Shown: positions 53,430 to 61,480, counted from the stretch's first letter. The stretch is DNA of 64,000 nucleotides from Halosolutus halophilus (GCF_022869805.1 NZ_CP094974.1:496001-560000), one strand, 5' to 3'. Numbers and translations are program-made. The notes: a model not told the origin generated them from the letters alone.

Positions 53430-54100
53430 ATGACGAAACCCGATCCCGATGCCGTGCCCCCTACTGAGACCCGAACCCGACGATCGTTCCTCGCAGTGAC
53501 CGGTGCACTTGGCGCGACACTCCTCGGCATACCGGCGAGTGCAACCGCACGACTCGTAGATGCGAATCGTATTTCGGTCGACGAGGCTGTGGGATACGCT
53601 CGTGGTCGAGTGAACCGATTCGCCGATGACGCAGTTGGATCGAACGCGGGAACGACGGATGAGGCCGTGAACGCTGTCGCTGCGTTCGGCACTGCCAACA
53701 GCGATTCCATCGTCGAATATCTGACCGAACACGTTCCGATCACGATCGATAAACGCGAATACGCCGCCTGGCAGGTCGGGTTTCTCGACGGCGAGACGCG
53801 AACGACCAGGTACCTCGTCACGGACGTGGTCGACGATCGAGATCGCTCGATCGAATTCACCGAAATCGAACCACCGGCGATCGATCACGCGGTTACACGT
53901 CACAACGAACAGGCCTCTTCGAGGACGCACCGTCACTCGTCGAAACGTTCCACGAGGAGTACGTGACGACCGGAACGGTCCCGGACCAGCGCGTGGCGGC
54001 GGAGTTCGCCGGCCGCTATGGGATCGAGTCGGTCTGTACCGTCGACGGAACGCGTGCGGACGACGTTCCATGTTCAACTGCCGTTCTCGAGAGTCGGTGA
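53430..54100 (+). pseudogene. Frameshifted Tat-exported protein of unknown function
   Basis: The gene starts MTKPDPDAVPPTETRTRRSF, with the twin-arginine signal RTRRSFLAVTGALGATLLGI. The exported part reads NRISVDEAVGYARGRVNRFA and YAAWQVGFLDGETRTTRYLV. Near 53908 a one-base loss shifts the frame. The continuation in the new frame is TGLFEDAPSLVETFHEEYVT followed by TGTVPDQRVAAEFAGRYGIE, ending at 54100. The net length is not a multiple of three. Without the shift the product would be about 223 residues. A truncated product of 178 residues would still be exported. No family was recognised. Confidence 0.55.
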
Positions 54101-54297
54101 TGGAGCGACCGTCGATACCTGCAGCGTCCTGGAACGTACCAAGAGGGATACTCGTCGACAGAGGTATCGTTTCTTTGTTGTGCCACGGTAATCAGCAGAC
54201 GTCGGTACGCGAACCAGAACGTTGGTAGGTTACCTGCTCCTCACTGGATCGGTCGAGCGACGGGAGTATTATCAAATCCCACTCCGTCGGTGGACGC

Positions 54298-55143
54298 ATG
54301 AACGTTCGTCAGGTGGTGCCGAAAGACGCGATCCCGAGCATCGACAGCCCCGCGTTCGGAACGGCGTACTTCGGTGACGGCGACGACGACGTCATCGTCG
54401 TCGAGACGACGCCGGTGAAGGCGTATCCGGTTCGCATCCTCGATTATCACGAGATCGTCAACGACCTGCTTGAGCACGACGACGAGACGGTTCCGATCGC
54501 GGTGACGTGGTGCCCGCTCTGTGGCAGCGGGATCGTCTACGACCGAACGATCGACGGTCGACGGCTGGAATTCGGCGTCAGCGGAAAGTTAGCCGACGAC
54601 GATCTGGTGATGTACGATCGCGAAACCGGGTCGGAGTGGAAACAATCCACCGGCGAGTGTATCGCCGGCGCGTTCGACGGGCGACGGCTGACGGTCCGGC
54701 CGGCCGCGATGATGACCTGGGAAGCGTTCCGCGACCGCCATCCGGACGGCCTCGTTCTACAACCCCTCGAGGACGCCCGCAGTGAGGCCGCGAGCGACGA
54801 CGACGCACCCGAACCGATCGCGTACGACGACCGCCCGTACGCGAGCTACTTCGATAGTGACGGCTTCGGGATGGCCGCACACCGTGGAACGGACGAGACG
54901 CGATCCTGGGATCGGGGGGATCTGGAGCCGAAAACCGTCGTTCTGGGGCTCGAGTTCGACGACGAGGCGGTTGGCTTTCCGCTACCCTGGGTCCGCGACG
55001 CTGGCGGCGTCGTGACCGAGACGATCGCCGGAATCGACGTCGTCGTGTTCGCGACGGACGACGGAATTCACGCGTTCGAAAACCCTGGATACGAGTTCGA
55101 GTCGGCGGCTGACGGCCGGTTTCGTGGCGATTCGACCACCTAG
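54298..55143 (+). CDS. DUF3179-domain protein without signal peptide, 281 aa
   Basis: Conserved DUF3179 blocks are present: VPKDAIPSIDSPAFGTAYFG, VKAYPVRILDYHEIVNDLLE, VPIAVTWCPLCGSGIVYDRT and LEFGVSGKLADDDLVMYDRE. Further blocks are MMTWEAFRDRHPDGLVLQP and DGIHAFENPGYEF. The Cys pair in TWCPLCGSG is the most conserved feature, and the other DUF3179 protein here (44446-45546) has only one Cys at that place. No signal peptide is present, unlike that protein. The domain function is unknown. The gene lies beside a decayed redoxin-like gene on the other strand, as the first DUF3179 gene lies beside a decayed cupredoxin. Confidence 0.88.
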   Translation: MNVRQVVPKDAIPSIDSPAFGTAYFGDGDDDVIVVETTPVKAYPVRILDYHEIVNDLLEHDDETVPIAVTWCPLCGSGIVYDRTIDGRRLEFGVSGKLADDDLVMYDRETGSEWKQSTGECIAGAFDGRRLTVRPAAMMTWEAFRDRHPDGLVLQPLEDARSEAASDDDAPEPIAYDDRPYASYFDSDGFGMAAHRGTDETRSWDRGDLEPKTVVLGLEFDDEAVGFPLPWVRDAGGVVTETIAGIDVVVFATDDGIHAFENPGYEFESAADGRFRGDSTT

Positions 55144-55260
55144 AACGGCACGACGGGGGAAGCAGCCGACGGACGACAACTGGCGCGACTGCCGGCGCGG
55201 CGACTCTTCGCGTTCGCCTGGCAGGACGATCACGGCCCGGACGCGTTCTTCGGATGAGAG

Positions 55261-55545
55261 TCACTCGGTCCGGAGTTCGTCTAGCTCCGCCAGCAACTCG
55301 TCGATCTCGGGCCGATCGAACGTCGATCGCCCCCTGTGAGTCGCGGCGATCTCCGGCTCTTCGCCCCGGCGATCGACGATGACGACTGCGGGCATCCGGC
55401 CGAAAAATCGCTGAGATCACCGAGAATGCCGAACCGAACCGGCTGGTCGTAGGCGTCACCGACCGCGGCGTCGGGGTCCGCGAGGAGTGGATACGGAAGC
55501 TCGTATCGGGACTGCCACGCTTCGACGCATGAACCGTCGGCTTCA
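55261..55545 (-). pseudogene. Truncated, frameshifted peroxiredoxin-like (redoxin) gene
   Basis: The minus-strand sequence starts with QSRYELPYPLLADPDAAVGD and AYDQPVRFGILGDLSDF. The next part, FFGRMPAVVIVDRRGEEPEI and STFDRPEIDELLAELDELRT, is in another frame and ends at 55261. The L-P-Y-P-L-L-A-D-P-D block belongs to AhpC/TSA-type redoxins. The N-terminal half with the catalytic Cys is missing or scrambled, so it is a relic. Confidence 0.65.
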
Positions 55546-55647
55546 CGGATGGGGTTTCGCCAAGATGCACGCTCATATTCGCTACAAGGCGGCTGAAAAG
55601 GAGATTCTACTAGTGCCACAAAAAGCGGTGCAGTTGACCGACGAATC

Positions 55648-55968
55648 ATGGACGAACTGGGCGAGGAGAGTCGAATTCCGTTGCTCAACATTGAGGAAGG
55701 CGACGTCTACGTCCTTCTCGGATTTCCGATCGCTGGGCTCCTCATCGGCGGATTCGGTGGTCTCGACGGAGCGATCTTCCCGTCCGTTCTCCTGGGTACC
55801 GTCGCGGGTGTAACGATCGTTTACGCGACACCGAGTCATCTTCCAGCGTCGTCGTGGGTACCGCGGTTCAATGGCCCGATATCCTCCTTGACGGCGTCGT
55901 ACGTCTCGCGATCGAGTCCCAATAGCCCGGTACTACCTCAGTGGGCAATTCCAAATAGCCAATTTTGA
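55648..55968 (+). pseudogene. 5' fragment of a plasmid-type membrane protein gene
   Basis: The frame begins MDELGEESRIPLLNIEEGDV and then YVLLGFPIAGLLIGGFGGLD with VLLGTVAGVTIVYATPSHLP. Two helices after an acidic start, with the end of the second helix reading V-Y-A-x-P, resemble the N-terminus of small membrane proteins found beside VirB4-like ATPases on haloarchaeal plasmids (recalled, not searched). The frame then enters sequence that belongs to a VapB-like relic on the other strand, so the gene is cut off after about 72 codons. Confidence 0.4.
55866..55925 (-). pseudogene. C-terminal fragment of a VapB-like antitoxin gene
   Basis: On the minus strand the frame gives GLLGLDRETYDAVKEDI. 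The intact VapB at 57942-58169 has GVGVLDRETYDAVKEDV. A 33-base stretch is identical between the two places (55885-55917 and 58000-58032). This is the debris of a second toxin-antitoxin cassette or a partial duplication of the one 2 kb away. Confidence 0.55.
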
Positions 55969-56007
55969 ATTAGTCTATTCCGAAATAGGCTATTCGGAAG
56001 TATTATT
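55947..56007 (+). promoter_or_regulatory. Tandem related inverted repeats and TATA box of the ATPase gene
   Basis: Repeat 1 (55947-55971) is palindromic at 10 of 12 pairs. Repeat 2 (55978-55999) has perfect 7-base arms, TTCCGAA and TTCGGAA. Read in opposite orientation the two share the pattern TTCC(A/G)AATAGCC(A/T)ATTT. A TATA-like TATTATT follows at once (56001-56007), 24-30 bases before the ATG at 56031. Two matched operator-like sites directly before the TATA box suggest tight, perhaps autoregulatory, control. Confidence 0.55.
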
Positions 56008-56030
56008 CCCCACTGGGATAACGTAAGTAT

Positions 56031-57428
56031 ATGGAGCGCTTTGTGAACCGGGAAGACGAACTCTCGCGTTTACGGGGGTGTTACAGATCCGACGCCGCCG
56101 AGATGGTTGTTATCTTCGGCCGGCGTCGTCTTGGAAAAACACAACTCGTCCAGCACTCTCTTTCCGACCGAGACGACGCCGTCGTCTACCAGGCCACGGA
56201 AACTACATCACAAATACAACTCGACGAATTCGTTACTGTCGCTGCCGACACGTTTCCCGGAATTACGGAAATAAAACAGAACTGGGAAGCCCTCTTGGGG
56301 TATCTCGGCGAGCAAGACGGTATCGTCGTCCTCGACGAATTTCCGTACCTCATCGACGCCGACGAGAGTCTTCCGTCGGTCATCCAGCGGTTGTGGGACC
56401 AGCGATTACGGAGTACCTCAGGAACGTTCGTTCTGGTTGGATCGTCAATCAGCATGATGGAAGAAGCGACTCTTTTAGGGAACAGTCCTCTGTACGGACG
56501 GTTCACGGAAAAACTTGATCTCCGTCCCCTCAACTTCTCTGCTGCACAGGAGTTCCTCCCGGACGGCTACTCTCCCGAAGAGCGGATTTTCATGTGGGGT
56601 ATCTTTGGCGGCGTCCCGTACTACCTCGACGGCGTCGATCTCAACCAGAACCTCGGGTCAGTTCTCACCCAGGAAGTGCTCTCCCAAAAGGGGTACCTCC
56701 ACAACGAACCAGAGTACGTTCTCCGGACCGAGCTCACGGACCCGAATCGGTACTTTGCGATCCTCACAGCGATTGCTGCGGGGAAGACGACATCGAACGA
56801 AATCGCCCAAGCGGTGGGAATCGACGGAAAGCAAATCTCGACGTACACCCAGAAGTTAGAACGATTGCGTCTCATCGAGCGTGAGGTCCCTCTCACCGAA
56901 GAGAAAGCGAAGTCACGCCGCGGACGCTATCGGATATTGGATCCCCTATTCCGCTTCTGCTTCCGCTTCGTCTACGGCAACGAAGATCGGTACGAACGAC
57001 TGGGCGAGGACGCCTACGAGGCAGTCATCGAACCAGAGCTTCCAGACTTCGTCAGTCAGGAATTCGAGAATCTCTGTCAGGATGCTCTTCCTAACCTGTA
57101 TCCAGAAGCGACGTTCCTCGATATCGGCCGCTGGTGGTACAAAGAACACGAGGTTGATGTCGTCGGCTTCACCACAGATGGGACGATGGTCGTGGGAGAG
57201 TGTAAGTTCACGAACGCGCCGCTCGACTACAGTGCGCTCGCCTCGCTCGAAAACCATGCTGCAGAGATCCGCTGGACTCCAAATACTGGCAACATCGACA
57301 CGGAATACGCGTTGTTCACACGCAGTGGTGCCACACAATCCGTACAAGAAGCTGTGGCCGAGCGTGATGACTTACAACTATTCGAATTGAGTGACGTTAC
57401 CAACGCGTCCGGGAACACCATCTATTGA
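56031..57428 (+). CDS. Archaeal AAA ATPase with DUF234-type nuclease-like C-terminus, 465 aa
   Basis: The N-terminal ATPase domain has FVNREDELSRLRGCYRSDAA, then Walker A FGRRRLGKT (residues 29-37) and Walker B GIVVLDEFPYL (residues 97-107, Asp102-Glu103). A winged helix follows (about 255-300, KTTSNEIAQAVGIDGKQIST). The C-terminal DUF234 region (about 310-440) contains FRFCFRFVYGNEDRYERLGE. It also has a PD-(D/E)xK-like set in EHEVDVVGF and MVVGECKFTNAPL. These ATPases are widespread in archaea, often next to toxin-antitoxin or mobile genes, and are suspected to act on nucleic acids; no role is proven. The VapBC pair lies just downstream on the opposite strand. Confidence 0.85.
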   Translation: MERFVNREDELSRLRGCYRSDAAEMVVIFGRRRLGKTQLVQHSLSDRDDAVVYQATETTSQIQLDEFVTVAADTFPGITEIKQNWEALLGYLGEQDGIVVLDEFPYLIDADESLPSVIQRLWDQRLRSTSGTFVLVGSSISMMEEATLLGNSPLYGRFTEKLDLRPLNFSAAQEFLPDGYSPEERIFMWGIFGGVPYYLDGVDLNQNLGSVLTQEVLSQKGYLHNEPEYVLRTELTDPNRYFAILTAIAAGKTTSNEIAQAVGIDGKQISTYTQKLERLRLIEREVPLTEEKAKSRRGRYRILDPLFRFCFRFVYGNEDRYERLGEDAYEAVIEPELPDFVSQEFENLCQDALPNLYPEATFLDIGRWWYKEHEVDVVGFTTDGTMVVGECKFTNAPLDYSALASLENHAAEIRWTPNTGNIDTEYALFTRSGATQSVQEAVAERDDLQLFELSDVTNASGNTIY

Positions 57429-57544
57429 CAGGCGGCGAGGTCGTACACGATGTCGATGCCCTCCCACCGCTCGCGGGATTCAAGGTGCTGTCCGAAGAGA
57501 TTGAATACGCTGATTCTGGCTGCGTCCACGTCCGTGGGCGGATT

Positions 57545-57955
57545 TCAAAAGGTCGTCCAATCGACGACAGTGACGTCGTCCATCCGATCGAAGTGGTCCA
57601 CGTTCGCAGTGAGCACCGAGAGCTGTTCGACCATTGCCGTCGCCCCGATGTAGACGTCATGGAGATCATGAAGTGGCGTGCCTGGCTGTTGTAACTCGCT
57701 GATGATGTCGGCGGCAGCGGTCGCGACCGCGCGATCGACCTCGAGGATTTCGAACCGTGCGAGGAGCCGTTCGAGATCCTCGAGTGCGTCCTGCCGTGTC
57801 GCACTGTCCGTGTATCGCTTGTTTACGCCGAGGCGCAGTTCGGTGACTGTGACCGTACTGATCGCGTGGCGTCCCTCATCGTCAAGCCTGGCGACCCGAT
57901 CGGCGACCCCGCCGCGGTCGATATCGACGAGCACCGACGTATCACAGAGTTTCAT
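57545..57955 (-). CDS. vapC: VapC toxin, PIN-domain ribonuclease, 136 aa
   Basis: This PIN domain begins MKLCDTSVLVDI, with the first catalytic Asp at residue 5. It carries ISTVTVTELRLGV (acidic residue in the second position of the site), HDLHDVYIGATAMVEQL (third Asp) and LTANVDHFDR (fourth). These are the four acidic metal ligands of VapC ribonucleases. The start codon lies within the end of vapB (overlap 14 bases), the usual cassette order antitoxin then toxin. The ATG at 57955 is chosen over an in-frame ATG 21 bases upstream because homologues begin directly at M-x-x-x-D-T-S. The toxin would cleave RNA when the antitoxin is lost. Confidence 0.92.
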   Translation of the reverse strand: MKLCDTSVLVDIDRGGVADRVARLDDEGRHAISTVTVTELRLGVNKRYTDSATRQDALEDLERLLARFEILEVDRAVATAAADIISELQQPGTPLHDLHDVYIGATAMVEQLSVLTANVDHFDRMDDVTVVDWTTF

Positions 57956-58169
57956 CGTCGAGGTCCTCGAGCGCACCGCGACTCAACTGTCCGACATCTT
58001 CCTTGACGGCGTCGTACGTCTCGCGATCGAGTACGCCCACGCCCGTGACGTCGGCGAGTTGGCGACGCTCTTCGAGGTGGTCTCTAATGACGTCGCTGAA
58101 ACTGCGATCTCCCTTCTCGCGTTTGAGTTCGCGATAAACGTCGTCGGAGATCGCGATGTTCTTGCTCAT
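57942..58169 (-). CDS. vapB: VapB-type antitoxin, 75 aa
   Basis: The N-terminal part MSKNIAISDDVYRELKREKG followed by RSFSDVIRDHLEERRQL is a ribbon-helix-helix or DUF217-type antitoxin fold, typical of archaeal VapB. The C-terminus VLDRETYDAVKEDVGQLSRG should wrap the toxin. It overlaps vapC by 14 bases. A 16-base near-palindrome (58177-58192) stands immediately upstream of the ATG at 58169 and is probably its own operator. The same C-terminal segment occurs as a relic at 55866-55925. Confidence 0.9.
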   Translation of the reverse strand: MSKNIAISDDVYRELKREKGDRSFSDVIRDHLEERRQLADVTGVGVLDRETYDAVKEDVGQLSRGALEDLDDETL

Positions 58170-58176
58170 ATAGTAT

Positions 58177-58192
58177 GTATGGGTACTCATAC
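58177..58192 (-). promoter_or_regulatory. Palindrome upstream of vapBC
   Basis: GTATG-GGTACT-CATAC has perfect 5-base arms and a nearly symmetric centre. It ends 8 bases before the vapB start, where autoregulation of toxin-antitoxin operons usually takes place. Confidence 0.5.
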
Positions 58193-58257
58193 GCAAAAGC
58201 GTTTCGTGGAGCTTGTCGATCCAGCAGGATACGAGCGACGATACCAGCGAGTAGTGG

Positions 58258-58661
58258 TTACGGATTCGTGACGCGATCACTCGGCCAGGCGGTGATCTCC
58301 GGGAGGCCGCCGACGATCGCCGCGATGAGGAGCACCGGTGAGAGCAATGCCACCACTAGTGCGACGAGATGTGGGAGGCGTGTCTGTGCGACTCCGGTCC
58401 GTGTGCGCAACTGGGCTGCGCCCGTAAATACCAGCGCCGAGGAAGTACAGGATCGCAGCGGCGATGCTCGCGTCAGTGCGTGCCCGGACGAACGGTCGAT
58501 CGAGCGTGTAGTGGATGGCGAAGAGATCGGCCCACGGGGAGTTGTGGATCGCGTACAGCTGAGTCTCGTAGCCCGGGACGATGTGGTGGATGTCGGGCGT
58601 GAGCCCCCAGAGGCCGCCAGCGGCGACGAGCCACAGCGGCCACCACGGCGAGAGCCGCGGG
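58258..58661 (-). pseudogene. Truncated, frameshifted copy of the type II membrane protein (20881-21324)
   Basis: On the minus strand WWPLWLVAAGGLWGLTPDIH and YETQLYAIHNSPWADLFAIH match the gene at 20.9 kb. After LYFLGAGIY the frame shifts near 58420, and RLPHLVALVVALLSPVLLIA then IVGGLPEITAW continue in the other frame to 58258. The first 27 or so codons of the intact gene are missing, and the sequence runs straight into the 3' end of the EATQ microprotein gene. It cannot give the full membrane protein. Confidence 0.7.
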
Positions 58662-58662
58662 A

Positions 58663-58791
58663 TCAGGACTCGATCGGGGTCCGCTCGTCCCGCTCGATCG
58701 CGTCGATCGCGGCGTCGACGTCCGCCTGGGTCGCCTCCGGGAGGTCCGCATCGGACCCGTCCGTCTCTACCGCTCGGTCGTTTGCCGTCAT
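58663..58791 (-). CDS. EATQ-type acidic microprotein (copy C), 42 aa
   Basis: Sequence pattern: MTANDRAVETDGSDADLPEA is followed by TQADVDAAIDAIERDERTPI and ES. It is closest to copy D (61235-61363), sharing LPEATQ, VDAAI and AIE, and ends in the same type of I-x-S tail. A TATA-like box (58819-58826) is 28-35 bases upstream of the ATG at 58791, so the gene should be leaderless. The stop lies 2 bases before the coding-like sequence of a broken DUF457-like membrane protein, suggesting that the microprotein gene replaced its 5' end. The function is unknown. Confidence 0.62.
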   Translation of the reverse strand: MTANDRAVETDGSDADLPEATQADVDAAIDAIERDERTPIES

Positions 58792-58818
58792 CCCCGCTTG
58801 AGTCGTTATTGTATCTGA

Positions 58819-58826
58819 GATATATG
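58819..58826 (-). promoter_or_regulatory. TATA-like box of microprotein copy C
   Basis: CATATATC on the minus strand lies 28-35 bases before the ATG at 58791. The wider region, TATATGTTTTGTGG on the plus strand, is shared with copy D. Confidence 0.5.
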
Positions 58827-59054
58827 TTTTGTGGCCAACACCATCCCGATTGTGCAGCGTCACCCCACTAGAGCCGGCGTCACGGGGCGTGTCGGCGAAC
58901 CACGGTGGCCGACGAACGACGGCTCGCATCGGCGTGCGGTGATCGGTTCGCGTGGCGCGGCGAACCGGCAATGGAGGTGTCGCCGCAGTCGCCCGGCAAC
59001 GTGGCGTTGGACGACCGGGAAACACGCACTGTGGGTCCCGTTGAACGCGTTCGT

Positions 59055-59240
59055 ACGGCAGACACACTCTGGCTCGTGGGGCTCGCCGTCGTCGGCCTGG
59101 TCGCCCTCTGAGTCCTCCTCGAACTGGTCGCGATCGCCGTTGAGTTCGTCTCGTGGGTCGTGACCACCGACGTCTCGCTGGCGGTGCTCGCGCTCGCGTT
59201 GTCCGTCGGCTATCTCGTGCTCTCGGCGGTGCTGGAGTGA
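59055..59240 (+). pseudogene. Dead copy of the 61-aa membrane protein
   Basis: This is the same length as 1854-2039 and reads TADTLWLVGLAVVGLVAL, then TGA, then VLLELVAIAVEFVSWVVTT. The start codon is ACG instead of ATG, and codon 19 is TGA where the intact gene has TGG. The remainder is open to the same stop. Both lesions are single transitions, so decay is recent. Confidence 0.75.
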
Positions 59241-59520
59241 GTCCGGACCTAGCGGTGCCACCGCTGGAAGCGGCGGGCTCGGCCCGGCGATCGAGGCGGA
59301 CGTATCGACGGCGGAGGCGACCACGGCCAGGGGGTCTGCGATCGGGCACCTCGTCCCGGATCGCTGCCTACGACCTTCTTGGTAGTGACACCTCGTGGGT
59401 CGTCCGCTTCAGCACTTGCCCTCGGCTCGGGCCCGATCCGTTCGCCTTCCTCACGGTCTACTGCATCGATCGAGTACGCTTTTACTGGCGGGGTAAAGTG
59501 AGTGTCTGATCCATCGGAAG

Positions 59521-60696
59521 TTAACTCGGTGTGGCGCTCACAATCGTGTGCGCCTCTACGTCTCTCAAGAACGAGTCTGCCTCCCTGTACCCCAGTCCCT
59601 TCAAATCAGTGATAAAGTCGTGGTCGCGATCTATCTTCGAGGCCGTGCGTAGCTGTCGTGGGGGGTCGAGTTCGCCTTCATCGAGTTGGATCTGGCGGAC
59701 TGGCACGCGCTTGTACTGCTCTCTCATGTCCTCCGTGAATTTCCCCTCGTTCAGCCATCTGTTCACCTTTCGGATGAAGTACAGTTCTTGTTCGAGTGAG
59801 ATGTTCCCGGCGAGTTCATTTCGGCGATTGGCGATCACCTCCAAGGAGTCGAAATCGCCGTTCTGATGCGTTGGGTTGATGCGAATCAGCCAGATCTCAT
59901 CCGGTTTCTGGTCTTTCCCTTCAGGACCAGCGAGAAGGTTTCGAACGGGAGGATTTTGCGAGAGTAACCCGTCCCAGTATGCGTGGCTCGGATCGTTCGA
60001 CGCTGGGAGACTGACCGTGTCGAAGAGCGGCGGGACTGCTGTCGACGCGAGGATAGCGTCGACGGAGATCGGCTGTGACTCTTCCCGCAGTCGCTCCGAC
60101 ATCTCCCTGAGGAGTCGATTCTCGGCGGAGCCACCGTCAGCCGGCCGTTCGAGTTCAGGACGGTCCGAAAACACGTCGAAACTGCCGTCGTTCGCGTCGA
60201 CAGCACTGATCAGAAGCTTCGGTGGAAGCGGAGGGTCCGGAACCGCGTCTGGCTCGATGATGAGTTCCTGGAGCGGCGTGTCGTCGATGAACGAGGTGAT
60301 GGTTCGTCGGAGCCAATCTTGCCCCATCGCCGCTACCGGGTTCAGCGCTGGACTTGTCTGCCACATTGGAAATCCCATATCGTACAGTTGGGCGTTCAAG
60401 ACGACTCCAGCGTTCGCGATCCCTTCGAACGGGTTTGACGTCGCCACACGCTCCCAGAGTTCGTCCAGTGCGGCGCTCGCTTGGTGAGGGCCTCTCGTCC
60501 GGAGTTTGTACCACGTGACAAACGCGCAGAGTGCACCGCCGGAGGTCCCTGAGAGCGCTGCGATCCGGTGGCTGGATCCGTGCTCTTGGAGCAACCGTTT
60601 CAATACTCCTGCAGTGAAGGCCGTGTGGCTTCCCCCTCCCTGGCACGCGATCGCAACCTTCCGTAACGTAGCGCTATCGTCTGCTGACACGATCAC
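59521..60696 (-). CDS. Patatin-like phospholipase/acylhydrolase, 391 aa
   Basis: The patatin fold is shown by the oxyanion loop CQGGGSHTAFTAGVLKRLLQ (residues 18-37), the nucleophile elbow LSGTSGGALCAF with Ser52, and the catalytic Asp242 in AYWDGLLSQNPP. The order and spacing are those of bacterial and archaeal patatin-like proteins with a Ser-Asp dyad. There is no signal peptide, so it should act on lipids or acyl esters inside the cell. The C-terminus (KIDRDHDFITDLKGLGYREA) is typical of a group of PlpD-unrelated patatins. It is a single gene in a gene-poor stretch. The start at 60696 is the first ATG before the conserved strand. Confidence 0.9.
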   Translation of the reverse strand: MIVSADDSATLRKVAIACQGGGSHTAFTAGVLKRLLQEHGSSHRIAALSGTSGGALCAFVTWYKLRTRGPHQASAALDELWERVATSNPFEGIANAGVVLNAQLYDMGFPMWQTSPALNPVAAMGQDWLRRTITSFIDDTPLQELIIEPDAVPDPPLPPKLLISAVDANDGSFDVFSDRPELERPADGGSAENRLLREMSERLREESQPISVDAILASTAVPPLFDTVSLPASNDPSHAYWDGLLSQNPPVRNLLAGPEGKDQKPDEIWLIRINPTHQNGDFDSLEVIANRRNELAGNISLEQELYFIRKVNRWLNEGKFTEDMREQYKRVPVRQIQLDEGELDPPRQLRTASKIDRDHDFITDLKGLGYREADSFLRDVEAHTIVSATPS

Positions 60697-61234
60697 CGCA
60701 ACTATAGCAGGCCAGATAAATACTATTGCGGTGGGTTGAAAAATAATCGTGCGTGACCAATTTGGATAGCGGTCTACGCTCCAAACGTGCTATTCTGCCC
60801 GGTTCAGCGACCACCATCGTGAGTCGTGATCGCCGTCGACAATCGAGACGGAGCGGTCCATAGCGGGCGTCGCAGCCGTGAACACTGCTGACGTCTGTGT
60901 AGTTGCAGCTGGTCGCATCCTGGGTGGCAACTCGGTTGGGGCGATCGGGACCACCTCCGGATCCCCAGTCCAGGGCCTGACGACGAGCGCGCCCGCCGCG
61001 AGCAGTCGGGCGCTCGCCGTCCTCCGTCCCGGACCGTCTCGATCGCACACCGACTCACCGACGTGAGCGGGGCGGTGTCGGACGACTGCCGGGTGCGATC
61101 GACCTTCTAGTCGAGTCCAGTCCCGGAGTGGGCGAGGGGCGCCGGCCACGCGGTGGCTGGGACTCACGACCGACGGGATGGAAATTCGAGAGAGAACAGG
61201 AGCGACGCACCGCTCGCGCTACGACTGGCCGACG
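60697..61234. other. Intergenic, no gene seen
   Basis: These 538 bases lie between the patatin gene and microprotein copy D. No frame on either strand resembles protein. The first 80 bases are AT-rich and should include the patatin promoter. Confidence 0.35.
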
Positions 61235-61363
61235 TTACGACCCGACGACGATCCGCTCGTGCTCTTCGATCGCCTCGATCGCGGCGTCGACTTCTGACTG
61301 AGTCGCCTCGGGGAGTTCCGGCTCGCACTCCGCTTCGTCCGCGTGTCGTTCGTTCTCGGTCAT
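61235..61363 (-). CDS. EATQ-type acidic microprotein (copy D), 42 aa
   Basis: The peptide reads MTENERHADEAECEPELPEA, then TQSEVDAAIEAIEEHERIVV and GS. It has the family core LPEATQ-x-(D/E)-VDAAI-x-AIE and the terminal I-V-V-G-S, like I-I-G-S in copy B. It lies downstream of a DUF457 membrane protein (61481-62053) on the same strand, about 120 bases away. A TATA-like box at 61396-61401 sits 33-38 bases before the ATG at 61363, so it can be transcribed alone. It has one Cys (residue 13). The function is unknown. Confidence 0.62.
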   Translation of the reverse strand: MTENERHADEAECEPELPEATQSEVDAAIEAIEEHERIVVGS

Positions 61364-61395
61364 CGCCAGTCGAGTACTCGTTTTCCGATCCGAGG

Positions 61396-61401
61396 TATAT
61401 G
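61396..61401 (-). promoter_or_regulatory. TATA-like box of microprotein copy D
   Basis: CATATA on the minus strand, in a block (TATATGTTTTGTGGGCGACA on the plus strand) that matches the region upstream of copy C almost base for base. Confidence 0.5.
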
Positions 61402-61480
61402 TTTTGTGGGCGACACCATCCCGAGCGCGAAGCGGGACGTCGGCGTCGGGCTCCGCGGCGGGGCGTGCGTGCCACTGGCG

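Larger units (their letters stand above)
58680..59241. repeat. Dispersed duplication, copy 2 (partner 1480-2040)
   Basis: Matches 1480-2040 over the microprotein gene, the intergenic region and the 61-codon membrane gene. This copy keeps the microprotein intact and has lost the membrane gene; the partner shows the opposite. Confidence 0.6.
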
